Positions 43,948-51,558 of a stretch of 64,000 bases of DNA are shown here, in pieces. This stretch comes from an uncultured Candidatus Saccharibacteria bacterium. Its GTDB lineage: Bacteria > Patescibacteriota > Saccharimonadia > Saccharimonadales > Saccharimonadaceae. The notes under the pieces are model-generated. The model was not told where the DNA came from. It searched no databases and was given only the letters and a program-made list of their open reading frames with translations. Position 1 is the first letter of the stretch. Every line of letters starts with the position of its first letter. A program made the translations under genes and the position numbers. The DNA lies in assembly GCA_958399925.1 (NCBI GenBank), contig CATXOC010000003.1, positions 1 to 64,000 of the forward strand. Direction: 5' to 3'.

Positions 43948-44030
43948 CTACTCCAAACGTATAAGGTTGCACCTATATGGCAACAGCCGCCCATTGCTAC
44001 ACAACCTTATATAAATTATGTTTAGAGTAG
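43948..44030. repeat. Long nested inverted repeat (candidate structured element)
   Basis: CTACTCCAAAC (43948-43958) pairs with GTTTAGAGTAG (44020-44030, one G-T pair), and TATAAGGTTG (43960-43969) pairs perfectly with CAACCTTATA (44002-44011). The loop can form a further GGCA/TGCT hairpin. There is no T-tract, so it is not a simple terminator; a small RNA, an RNA leader or a mobile-element remnant are possible. Confidence 0.6.
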
Positions 44031-44142
44031 ACGTGGTAATTATAGCACCAATTATTACAGTCGATGCTTTCTTAGTCCGCAATAAGCAATAGCCAAGCCT
44101 TTTGTCGCCAATGCCTCTCGTTAAGCCTGCAGCGAGACAGCA

Positions 44143-44493
44143 CTATGAAACTTTATCTATCCTAAAAAGCATATATTTATTCAGATGGTCTTTTGTGTCA
44201 TTAGGCTGGTCAATGTAGACCGATAGCTTTCTTCCATCGCCCAAGTCTGCCGCACCCATCCTCGGACTGATTATCGTTGCATTATTCGAGACAGAAAAAG
44301 TTTCTTTAATCGCTAACATGGCCTCACCATCATCTTGAATACAGTCAGCCTTTATTAACACATAATTTTTATTGTCTACTTTAAGTCTGTAAATTAGAAA
44401 ATCAGGGATATATTCCACACAGTCTTCCAGTACACAATCATGAGCATCAATATTAAAATAGCTCAGTACATCAGTAATTTTTGGCACATTCAT
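44143..44493 (-). CDS. Hypothetical protein
   Basis: A small soluble protein of about 116 residues (MNVPKITDVLSYFNIDAHDC...) with two cysteines near the start, DGRKLSVYID and HLNKYMLFRIDKVS segments and no membrane helix. The frame also has an ATG at 44511; I prefer the one at 44493 because an AATAAT-type box ends 6 nt before it, as in other genes here. Family unknown. Separated from the next small gene by a terminator-like hairpin at 44520-44546. Confidence 0.5.
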   Translation of the reverse strand: MNVPKITDVLSYFNIDAHDCVLEDCVEYIPDFLIYRLKVDNKNYVLIKADCIQDDGEAMLAIKETFSVSNNATIISPRMGAADLGDGRKLSVYIDQPNDTKDHLNKYMLFRIDKVS

Positions 44494-44519
44494 AGCAATA
44501 TTATTGCACATAATATAAA

Positions 44520-44546
44520 ATCCCGCTGACTTATAGTCAGCGGGAT
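44520..44546 (-). terminator. Intrinsic terminator
   Basis: ATCCCGCTGAC/GTCAGCGGGAT, an 11-bp perfect stem with a 5-nt loop and TTTTATA on the minus strand; ends the small gene starting at 44802. Confidence 0.85.
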
Positions 44547-44553
44547 AACGCTC

Positions 44554-44802
44554 TTAATCGCCCATCACCTTTCCTGTCGACTGATCAATGACAGTCTCGC
44601 CGCCCTCGCGCATATAGATGACGTTGTTTTCGTCACCCGTCACCACGGTATGATCGTGGTCAGGGCCGTCAGGCGTACCGTCATTTCCATTCGTGTAGAT
44701 ATCGCGACGGTAGCTATTGTTGCTGTCACTAACAACTATCTTAGCCTCCGCACCGTTATAAGTACCCGAATAGACACCGTTCGGAAGACGATCGTCAGAC
44801 AT
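44554..44802 (-). CDS. Small hypothetical protein, Asp/His-rich
   Basis: An 82-residue protein starting MSDDRLPNGVYSGTYNGAEA. GAGGAG lies 7 nt upstream of the ATG at 44802, which is why I reject the longer frame to 44847. The middle has an acidic/histidine cluster (DGTPDGPDHDHTVV) suited to metal binding, and the C-terminus is GGETVIDQSTGKVMGD. No membrane helix. It could be a small beta-rich protein; I do not recognise a family. Followed closely by a strong terminator, consistent with a single-gene transcript. Confidence 0.6.
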   Translation of the reverse strand: MSDDRLPNGVYSGTYNGAEAKIVVSDSNNSYRRDIYTNGNDGTPDGPDHDHTVVTGDENNVIYMREGGETVIDQSTGKVMGD

Positions 44803-45050
44803 AATGAGCTCCTCATGTACAACCGCATATTGCGATAATTCGACCAATGGGTGTCGTCCCCTAAGCCAAAGCTTACGTACTATATGATATCACCCTGCTT
44901 TTGCATTTCAAGCCCACAATAATTACGAGAATCAAGAAGCAACTCATGTATATGGCAAGAATTGCAGAACAACTTGCAAAAGCGCAAGAATACACTCACG
45001 CTAAATGTTAGCTGTATAATATATTTAGTTAATCCAACACAAAGAAAACC

Positions 45051-45779
45051 ATGAGTAAAAAATCATCTATTAAGTACCGACTCCGCCGCCAATTGCTATA
45101 CCTTCTATTCTGCCTAATCATAGCCGTCAGCATTTACTACTGCCAAAATCGTAGTCAATCCACAGACACCAGCTCTGCCGTCACATTCGTCAGCACTACC
45201 ACTGATGACAAAGACAAGCTTGCGTCGACAGGTCTAGCAAAGCTGCCCGTGAAACCAGCACTGTCGACCGATAATTATGAGCGTAGCGCCTTTGGTGGCG
45301 CTAGCTGGAACTCATGGAAGGCGTGCAACACCAGGCAGAAAATTCTCAATCGCGATATCAAGGATAAGAAAATTGCCACGAATGATTGCACAGTGGAATC
45401 GGGCTATTTAGACGATCCCTATACAGGCAAGCGCATTGCAATTAAAGATAAGTCCACGATGGCAAAAGCTATACAAATCGACCACGTTGTAGCCTTAGCT
45501 AACGCCTGGCAAACCGGCGCACAAGACCTTAGCGAAAGCCAACGCGATCAACTAGCCAATGATGATCTAGAACTGCTCGCAGTCGATGCTGATGCCAATC
45601 AAGAAAAATCCAGTAGTGACGCTGGGCAATGGCTGCCATCCAATCGCGCCTTCCGTTGCGAATACGTCGCCCGTCAAATTGCCGTTAAGCTCAAGTACTC
45701 CCTGTGGGTTACTGCAAACGAAAAATCTGCCATGGATAAGGTGCTATCGACTTGCCCCAACCAAGCTTTACCAGTGTAG
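45051..45779 (+). CDS. Membrane-anchored HNH endonuclease family protein
   Basis: A 242-residue protein. A basic start and one hydrophobic helix (about residues 13-30) anchor it, with the domain outside. The catalytic region matches the secreted GmrSD-like/DUF1524 HNH family: SGYLDDPYTGKRIAIKDK, AIQIDHVVALANAWQTGA with the metal-binding D-H, LANDDLELLAVDADANQEKS, GQWLPSNRAFRCEYVARQIA and LWVTANEKSAMDKVLSTC. Two paired cysteines (NDC...C) could be disulfide bonded. Such proteins are non-specific nucleases that may supply nucleotides or process incoming DNA in an auxotrophic epibiont (inference). TATAAT lies about 30 nt upstream; no clear SD. Confidence 0.88.
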   Translation: MSKKSSIKYRLRRQLLYLLFCLIIAVSIYYCQNRSQSTDTSSAVTFVSTTTDDKDKLASTGLAKLPVKPALSTDNYERSAFGGASWNSWKACNTRQKILNRDIKDKKIATNDCTVESGYLDDPYTGKRIAIKDKSTMAKAIQIDHVVALANAWQTGAQDLSESQRDQLANDDLELLAVDADANQEKSSSDAGQWLPSNRAFRCEYVARQIAVKLKYSLWVTANEKSAMDKVLSTCPNQALPV

Positions 45780-45791
45780 AGTCATACTAGC

Positions 45792-46745
45792 TTAAAACAG
45801 CTTCCGCTTCTTTGCCCACAATACCACAATAACAATAGCAGTAATTGCTAAACCCACTACTATGCCAAAACCGAATTCATTCCATTGCATCGGCAAGTGA
45901 ATGTTCATGCCATACATACTAAAAATCAGATTAGGAGCCGCAATCAATAACGTGGCAATTGTCAAGGTCTTCATTGTGCGGTTTAGAGAGTTATTAGACA
46001 TTGTTTCATAGGCACCGCGTATATTACTAATACGATTGCTGTTCGCCTGGCACATATTAATTGACTGTTGCGCTGCTAGTGCTGCGTCGTCGAAGAGGTC
46101 TTGGTCGCTCTTGGCGATATTATCGTTTTTTACGCTCAGTGGCAGACGATTAATTACTGGCACCATTGGCGTTAGTGCACTAACAAAACTGTCTATTTGG
46201 TCTTCCAAAATTACAAAGCTCGAAAAATCCTCGCTTTCAAGCTTATGTTCCTGTATTTTATTTACCATTGCGTAAATAGCATTAGTCTGCTCTTTGATAT
46301 GATAATCATACGAATCAATCACTTTGTTCAGCGTAGTTGCCAATACCGACGCAACAGACCCGCCAGCTATCATATCCTCTATCTTGCTACCGCCCGTCAA
46401 AATTGGCTTTAGCTTTTCGGATGATATCAATATCAAACGCTGGTTATCATATGCGGCCAGCATCGGCACAGTTGACACCACTTTAGTCCGTCGATTAACA
46501 CTCGGCACGCGAACGTACAGATAATCGTACTTATCGTGAATTTCAAGACGCGGCGCCTCATTTGGATCCATTGCGTCAATCAAGTTCCCCGCGTCAATCT
46601 GTAACTCATCGGCAATATCCGCCAGCTCGTAGTCCGTTGGTGCCTCGGCAATCAATAATCCACTAAAGCTGTCCGCCAGCACGCCCGCTGATTCCAGGCA
46701 CATCGCATGCACCCGCCCCTGATGCTTATACACCGCCGTAATCAT
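45792..46745 (-). CDS. CorA-type ion channel (second copy)
   Basis: A 317-residue CorA-family protein. The cytoplasmic domain is followed by two C-terminal helices separated by the GMN motif (YGMNIHLPMQWN). The ELADIADELQIDAGNLIDAMDPNEAPRLE-like region (seen as NLIDAMDPNEAPRLE) matches the first copy's DALDPYEVPRLE, showing paralogy. TAGAAT ends 9 nt before the ATG. It converges on the HNH nuclease with a 12-bp gap. Mg2+ transport is the family role; two copies suggest specialisation. Confidence 0.88.
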   Translation of the reverse strand: MITAVYKHQGRVHAMCLESAGVLADSFSGLLIAEAPTDYELADIADELQIDAGNLIDAMDPNEAPRLEIHDKYDYLYVRVPSVNRRTKVVSTVPMLAAYDNQRLILISSEKLKPILTGGSKIEDMIAGGSVASVLATTLNKVIDSYDYHIKEQTNAIYAMVNKIQEHKLESEDFSSFVILEDQIDSFVSALTPMVPVINRLPLSVKNDNIAKSDQDLFDDAALAAQQSINMCQANSNRISNIRGAYETMSNNSLNRTMKTLTIATLLIAAPNLIFSMYGMNIHLPMQWNEFGFGIVVGLAITAIVIVVLWAKKRKLF

Positions 46746-46924
46746 GATATTTTTATTCTAGCATAATCGCAATGAAATACCGTAATTCATATCCCCAGAC
46801 AAAGCCGACGTTTGTTTCAAGAAGTCATACTTTGTCGTCCATCAACAGCTCGCCGCAGGTCGACCCATAGGCACATCTCGATTATGTTGTCTGCCGTCAG
46901 TACAATCTCCTATGATCAATTTGA

Positions 46925-47737
46925 CTATTTCTCTGCTTTTTCTAGCGCCTCATCAATCGCCTTCTTCATATTGTCGTAAGTTACCGAATCTAGCTTCTTG
47001 CCGTTAACAATCCATGTTGGTGTACCATTAACGCCCGACTTTTCGCCGATTGCCTTGTCACGATCAATTTTTGCCTGAATGCCATTGTTGTCGGCGTCCA
47101 GAATAGTCTTGTTAAACTTGTCAACGTTGATATTGGATTTCTTAGCATAGTCGTTAAGCGTCGATTTGCGAGTATCGATTGCTACCGCCTGACTGACCCA
47201 CATATCGTTTTGGAATAGTAATTTATACATCTTCCAGAAGGCATCGTTACCGCCAACCTTATACGCCGCTTCACCTGCTGTAATGGTTGCCTGTGAGTTG
47301 GGGTAACTTAAACTAAAGTTACGATAAACAAAATGTACCCGATCCTTGTACTCATCTTGAATTTTCTCAGCATAACTATGAATCTGCTGACAGTGCACGC
47401 AGGCAAAGTCTTCGTATTCAATTACAGTCACCTTGCTATTTGATTCGCCCAGAGTGTGGTCAGGAATAATCTTCGATTTCTCATCATTCGAGATATCCTT
47501 ACCTGTAACCGTTTTAATAGCACTCGCAACATCGTCGCTAGTAATAGCTTTGCTGGCATCCAACTTATTCGCGTAGTCCGATACTTTTAAGATTGACTCT
47601 GTACCATCTTTGTTTTTTACCTTAAACTCGTCATCCGCCAAAGTATTGGAATTCTTATACAACATCAATCCACCAATTGCCGCAACAATCAGCACGCCTA
47701 TAACAATCCATAGCGAATAGTTCTTCTCGTTCTTCAA
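46925..47737 (-). CDS. DsbA-like thiol-disulfide oxidoreductase
   Basis: A 270-residue membrane-anchored protein: an N-terminal helix (about residues 8-25) followed by a ~65-residue spacer and a thioredoxin-fold domain with an inserted helical region. The active site is CVHC in EYEDFACVHCQQIHSYAEKI, and the cis-Pro loop is GVNGTPTWIVNGKKL. This is the DsbA/Thioredoxin_4 type common in Actinobacteria, forming disulfides in exported proteins (HNH nuclease and DUF3592 proteins here have cysteine pairs). The start is a TTG preceded by GGAGG; no ATG is available near it. Partner VKOR/DsbB is not in the window. Confidence 0.9.
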   Translation of the reverse strand: MKNEKNYSLWIVIGVLIVAAIGGLMLYKNSNTLADDEFKVKNKDGTESILKVSDYANKLDASKAITSDDVASAIKTVTGKDISNDEKSKIIPDHTLGESNSKVTVIEYEDFACVHCQQIHSYAEKIQDEYKDRVHFVYRNFSLSYPNSQATITAGEAAYKVGGNDAFWKMYKLLFQNDMWVSQAVAIDTRKSTLNDYAKKSNINVDKFNKTILDADNNGIQAKIDRDKAIGEKSGVNGTPTWIVNGKKLDSVTYDNMKKAIDEALEKAEK

Positions 47738-47786
47738 AATATCCTCCTCTAAACTGATGTTTATTATATCATGCTATAATTTAAAC

Positions 47787-48644
47787 ATGAACATCATCGG
47801 AATAATCCTTTTAACTCTTCTAATAACCATTATCGCCAGTGTTGATTTTAAATCCGAATTATCAGAATTTGAAATTACACGTCTAGGCGAGTCAAGTCGC
47901 AAGTACAAAAACGTTGCAAAATTCATCCAAATCTACCCGACATTTAAGTTATTTACTAGCTTCATATCAACCCTATCATTAATTTTACTAGCAGGACTGT
48001 CTGCACGCCAATTTGGTTTGTGGAGTGGACTGTTTATTGCCTTAGCGCTACAGACACTTGGCATGTTACTAGGTAATAAGCTAACCGCACTAACAACTAG
48101 CTTAATCGCTAACCACGCCAATTTCTTGAATAAATATTTCAACTGGACTCAAGTACTAGCACCATTATTATCCACTGAGCCAAAGCGAGTTGTTGGCTCG
48201 GAAACTGAGTTAATTGAGTTAATCAAAAACAGTAAAATCAAACAAGAGCAAAAAGACGAATTGCTACACGCCATTGAGCACAACAAGCTAAATATAGGTC
48301 AGGTCGCCACAAAATGGCAGAATATTGTTAAACTATCTGCCAAAGATAAATTAACTCCCAAGTTAATTGACGAACTATTCAAGAGCGACCAGAAGGTTTT
48401 TCCGGTGGTACGCGACAACGATGACGTCGCTGGTATGGTGTTTATTGATGATATCTCAGTAATCGACCAGAACGAGAAAAAGATTGCCGACTACATCCGC
48501 AATGACGTGGCTGAGATTGACTATACGGCTAGAATAGATCAGGCTCTGTCTATAATGGCCAAGAATGATTTAACACTACTAATTGTTCGTCGCAATAAAA
48601 AACTCTATGGCACCGTCAGCCTAGGCGACATCATAAAGCACTAA
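47787..48644 (+). CDS. CBS-pair membrane protein, CNNM/CorC-like
   Basis: A 285-residue protein with three or four N-terminal membrane helices (about residues 1-20, 62-80, 84-108), a helical linker and a C-terminal CBS-pair-like region (FKSDQKVFPVVRDNDDVAGMVFIDDI, LSIMAKNDLTLLIVRR, KLYGTVSLGDIIKH). This is a reduced version of CNNM/HlyC-CorC proteins, which influence Mg2+ homeostasis; the sequence is divergent from textbook CorC. With two CorA genes nearby, magnesium control is a consistent theme. TATAAT (47775-47780) ends 6 nt before the ATG at 47787, so I prefer this to the ATG at 47757. It starts 36 bp before and is divergent from the DsbA-like gene. Confidence 0.78.
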   Translation: MNIIGIILLTLLITIIASVDFKSELSEFEITRLGESSRKYKNVAKFIQIYPTFKLFTSFISTLSLILLAGLSARQFGLWSGLFIALALQTLGMLLGNKLTALTTSLIANHANFLNKYFNWTQVLAPLLSTEPKRVVGSETELIELIKNSKIKQEQKDELLHAIEHNKLNIGQVATKWQNIVKLSAKDKLTPKLIDELFKSDQKVFPVVRDNDDVAGMVFIDDISVIDQNEKKIADYIRNDVAEIDYTARIDQALSIMAKNDLTLLIVRRNKKLYGTVSLGDIIKH

Positions 48645-48689
48645 TCTGTGGTAGAATATAGACAAGTTTAGAGAAAGGATATTTTAAGG

Positions 48690-50504
48690 ATGGAAAGAAC
48701 ACTTGCAATTCAGAGTGTCGACATGATCGGCAAACAAGTAAATGTAATGGGTTGGGTTAATACTCGTCGCGACCACGGTGGCGTAATTTTTGTTGATCTG
48801 CGTGACCATACCGGTTTGGTGCAGTTGGTTTTCAACCCTGACAACGCTGCAATGTTCAAAGACGCAGAATCTCTACGCGATGAATTCTGCATCAGTGTTA
48901 CTGGTTTAGTTCGTAATCGCGGTGAAGGTCTAGAGAACCCACATATCCCAACTGGCAAAGTTGAAATTTTAGCAGAGAATCTAGAGATCCTTAATAAATC
49001 TGAACCGTTGCCTGTTAATACTAAAGACGAAGGTCAGCAATCTAGCGAGGAACAGCGCCTACGTTATCGCTTCCTCGATTTGCGTCGTCCGTCCATGCAA
49101 CACATGATTAGCGAACGTGACCGTTTTTATCGCGTTATTCGTCACTATATGGAAGATCACGAGTTCACAGAAGTCGCAACGCCAATCCTCGCCAACTCCA
49201 GCCCAGAAGGCGCACGCGACTTTCTGATTCCATCGCGTCTACGTCCAGGCAAATTCTACGCCCTACCACAGGCACCACAGCAGTTTAAGCAACTACTGAT
49301 GGTTGGCGGCGTGCCAAAGTACTATCAAATCGCTGCCTGCTTCCGTGATGAAGATCCGCGCGCTGACCGCCTATACGGTGAATTTTATCAGTTAGACATG
49401 GAAATGAGCTTTGTCAACAGTGGCGAAACCGTACGCCGGGAAATTGAGCCATTGATTGTCGATCTAGCAAAGAACTTTAGCGACAAAAAGTTGGTCAATA
49501 CTTATCGCGACGACACAACTGATTATAGTCAGCACCTCGATCAGATTCCGCGCATTCCATACACTATTTCAATGGAGAAGTATGGCACCGACAAACCTGA
49601 TCTGCGCTATGATATGCCACTAGTTGAATTGACCGACGCACTGCAAAACACCAAATTTGGGGTGTTTGCTAAAGCAGATTGCGTCAAGGCAGTTTGCGTC
49701 AAGAATGGCGCCACTATGCCACGTAGCCAAATCGACACCTTCACAGAACTAGCCCGCAAGGAAGGTGCCGGTGGCCTAGCCTATCTAACGTACAAAAACA
49801 ATGAAATTAAGAGTCCAATCGCCAAGTTCTTAAGCAAAGAAGAACTAGATACAATAACTGAGCGCACCGGTGCAACTGATGGCGACATCGTTTTCTTCGG
49901 CGCCGACAAGCGTCCTCTAGTCAATAAAGTATTAGGTAAATTGCGTATAGCTTTCGCTGACTATCAAGGACTTAAGCATGATGACGAAGTTGCTCTATGT
50001 TGGATTACTGATTTTCCATTTTACGAGTACGACGAGACAAACAAGCGTGTTGACTTCGGACACAACCCATTTTCGATGCCATGCGGTGGCTTAAAGGCGC
50101 TAGAAAATGCTAAGACTGATGCCGACAAGCTAGCCATCGTTGCTGATCAGTACGATATGGTAATGAACGGCTATGAGATCTGTTCTGGCGCCGTCCGTAA
50201 TCATAATCCAGAGATTATGTACAAAGTCTTTGGTCTATTAGGTTACAGTAACGACTACGTAGATCGTAAGTTCGGCGCTATGTTAAACGCCTTCCGCTTT
50301 GGCGCACCACCGCACGCTGGCTGTGCTTTTGGTATTGACCGTATCTTTATGATAATGGAGAATACCGACAATATCCGCGATATTGTTGCCTTCCCTAAGA
50401 ACGGTTCAGGTATGGATTTGATGATGAATGGTCCATCAGAAGTCTTCGACAGTCAGTTAAAAGAGCTACACGTTCAGATTAAAAATACTATCAATACCGA
50501 CTAG
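48690..50504 (+). CDS. aspS: Aspartyl-tRNA synthetase
   Basis: A 604-residue bacterial-type class IIb synthetase. N-terminal OB fold (VNVMGWVNTRRDHGGVIFVD), motif 2 FRDEDPRADRLYGEFYQLD, a GAD insertion domain (about residues 290-420), and motif 3 FGAPPHAGCAFGIDRIFMIM. The preceding AAAGGA-type site suggests SD-led initiation. No gatCAB genes are in the window, so whether it also charges tRNA-Asn cannot be judged. Followed by a clear terminator. Confidence 0.98.
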   Translation: MERTLAIQSVDMIGKQVNVMGWVNTRRDHGGVIFVDLRDHTGLVQLVFNPDNAAMFKDAESLRDEFCISVTGLVRNRGEGLENPHIPTGKVEILAENLEILNKSEPLPVNTKDEGQQSSEEQRLRYRFLDLRRPSMQHMISERDRFYRVIRHYMEDHEFTEVATPILANSSPEGARDFLIPSRLRPGKFYALPQAPQQFKQLLMVGGVPKYYQIAACFRDEDPRADRLYGEFYQLDMEMSFVNSGETVRREIEPLIVDLAKNFSDKKLVNTYRDDTTDYSQHLDQIPRIPYTISMEKYGTDKPDLRYDMPLVELTDALQNTKFGVFAKADCVKAVCVKNGATMPRSQIDTFTELARKEGAGGLAYLTYKNNEIKSPIAKFLSKEELDTITERTGATDGDIVFFGADKRPLVNKVLGKLRIAFADYQGLKHDDEVALCWITDFPFYEYDETNKRVDFGHNPFSMPCGGLKALENAKTDADKLAIVADQYDMVMNGYEICSGAVRNHNPEIMYKVFGLLGYSNDYVDRKFGAMLNAFRFGAPPHAGCAFGIDRIFMIMENTDNIRDIVAFPKNGSGMDLMMNGPSEVFDSQLKELHVQIKNTINTD

Positions 50505-50526
50505 CCTAGGCCTAAATACATAAATT

Positions 50527-50557
50527 AAATAAGCCACGCATTACGCGCGGCTTATTT
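50527..50557. terminator. Bidirectional terminator after aspS
   Basis: AAATAAGCCACGC and GCGCGGCTTATTT pair over a 5-nt loop with one mismatch; T-rich ends on both sides serve aspS and the convergent small membrane gene. Confidence 0.85.
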
Positions 50558-50573
50558 AATTGGCTAACCCGTG

Positions 50574-50807
50574 TCAAACAGCTGCGTATACAGCAGCAGC
50601 AAGCAGTATTACACATAAGACAACCAGCACAAGCTTAGCTAATCTTACAAACGTATTGCGCCGCTTCTCTCTGGCTACATCATGCTGTAAATTGTCGAGA
50701 TCGGCTATCAATCTATTTAATTCTGGATTGTCGTCATCGTTTAGTGACGCTAATTTGTGTCTAAGGCTATTGATATTGCCTAATAGTTCATCATCACTAC
50801 CCAGCAT
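50574..50807 (-). CDS. Small C-tail-anchored membrane protein
   Basis: A 77-residue protein: a charged helical domain (about residues 1-50, heptad-like Leu/Ile spacing, NSLRHKLASLNDDDNPELNR) followed by a single C-terminal membrane helix (about residues 56-76) with almost no residues after it. No known family. TGCTATAAT (complement of 50814-50822) ends 6 nt before the ATG, an extended -10 predicting a leaderless mRNA, which argues for a real gene. Possible coiled-coil membrane tether. Confidence 0.65.
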   Translation of the reverse strand: MLGSDDELLGNINSLRHKLASLNDDDNPELNRLIADLDNLQHDVAREKRRNTFVRLAKLVLVVLCVILLAAAVYAAV

Positions 50808-50873
50808 TTACTTATTATAGCACTAAAGCTTAAGTTTTTTGTCAGTATAATTACATGTTTTGTGCGCAACTTC

Positions 50874-51503
50874 CTATTTTAGATGAATAATCGCCAAGGA
50901 GTCTTGCAAACGAACTTTCCCGGCAATCTGCTTGCGATGCGTCGCCACCCACTCGTCCACTGCTCGTGCCGCGCCAGGCAGATGGTCGTTGCCATAGTCA
51001 TCTACGACAATAGTAGCACCCGGCATAAATCTTTCGTTGCACGCCGCAAAACTATCGTGAATGCTACCATAAAAATCACCATCAAAATAAGCAAAGGCGA
51101 TTTCACTAGGTACGTCTCGACTAGTCAAATCACTAAACCAAGCTTTCTTGATTATTGGTAGCGTCAAACCTGCACGCTTGAAGTTCTCAACTACCTCACG
51201 TTTAGTAGCGCGTAATTCGCCTCGTTTGAACTCTTGACCAAGACCTGCCTTGTCTTCCTCTGTCTTATCCGGCAGACCGTCAAAGGAATCATAAAGAAAC
51301 AGCTTCTTTCTCGACTTCAAACCCATTAGCAGTCGCATAATGAAAAGACTGGTCGTTCCTTTATAGCAGCCGAACTCCACTACATCACCACTAATTTTTC
51401 TGTTTAGTACGCAATTTAGCTCCGTCAAAATAATCTTAATCTCGCTTTTACTAACTTGGTCAGACACCAGCGAATGATGGTTGATTAGTTTATCAATATT
51501 CAT
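50874..51503 (-). CDS. TylF/MycF-like SAM-dependent methyltransferase
   Basis: A 210-residue class I methyltransferase of the macrocin-O-methyltransferase type. The SAM motif is VVEFGCYKGTTSLFI, the second acidic residue follows in LFLYDSFDGLPDKTEED, and the metal-dependent catalytic region is EIAFAYFDGDFYGSI plus GATIVVDDYGNDHLPGAARA. The family O-methylates sugars in antibiotics and surface glycans. I start at 51503 (MNIDKLINHH), since TATGAT (complement of 51510-51515) ends 6 nt upstream; the frame's ATG at 51539 lies in the promoter of the divergent ATPase. The acceptor is unknown; surface sugars are likely in this gene-poor cell. Confidence 0.85.
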   Translation of the reverse strand: MNIDKLINHHSLVSDQVSKSEIKIILTELNCVLNRKISGDVVEFGCYKGTTSLFIMRLLMGLKSRKKLFLYDSFDGLPDKTEEDKAGLGQEFKRGELRATKREVVENFKRAGLTLPIIKKAWFSDLTSRDVPSEIAFAYFDGDFYGSIHDSFAACNERFMPGATIVVDDYGNDHLPGAARAVDEWVATHRKQIAGKVRLQDSLAIIHLK

Positions 51504-51558
51504 ATCCCCATCATAGCAAGTTATAGTGGAGCTGAACAATTTTTGCTAAACTATATAT

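Noticed and set aside
44946..45011. Short plus-strand frame of 21 codons (MYMARIAEQLAKAQEYTHAK)
   Set aside because: No ribosome binding site or family match; it ends just before the HNH gene promoter and is probably chance.
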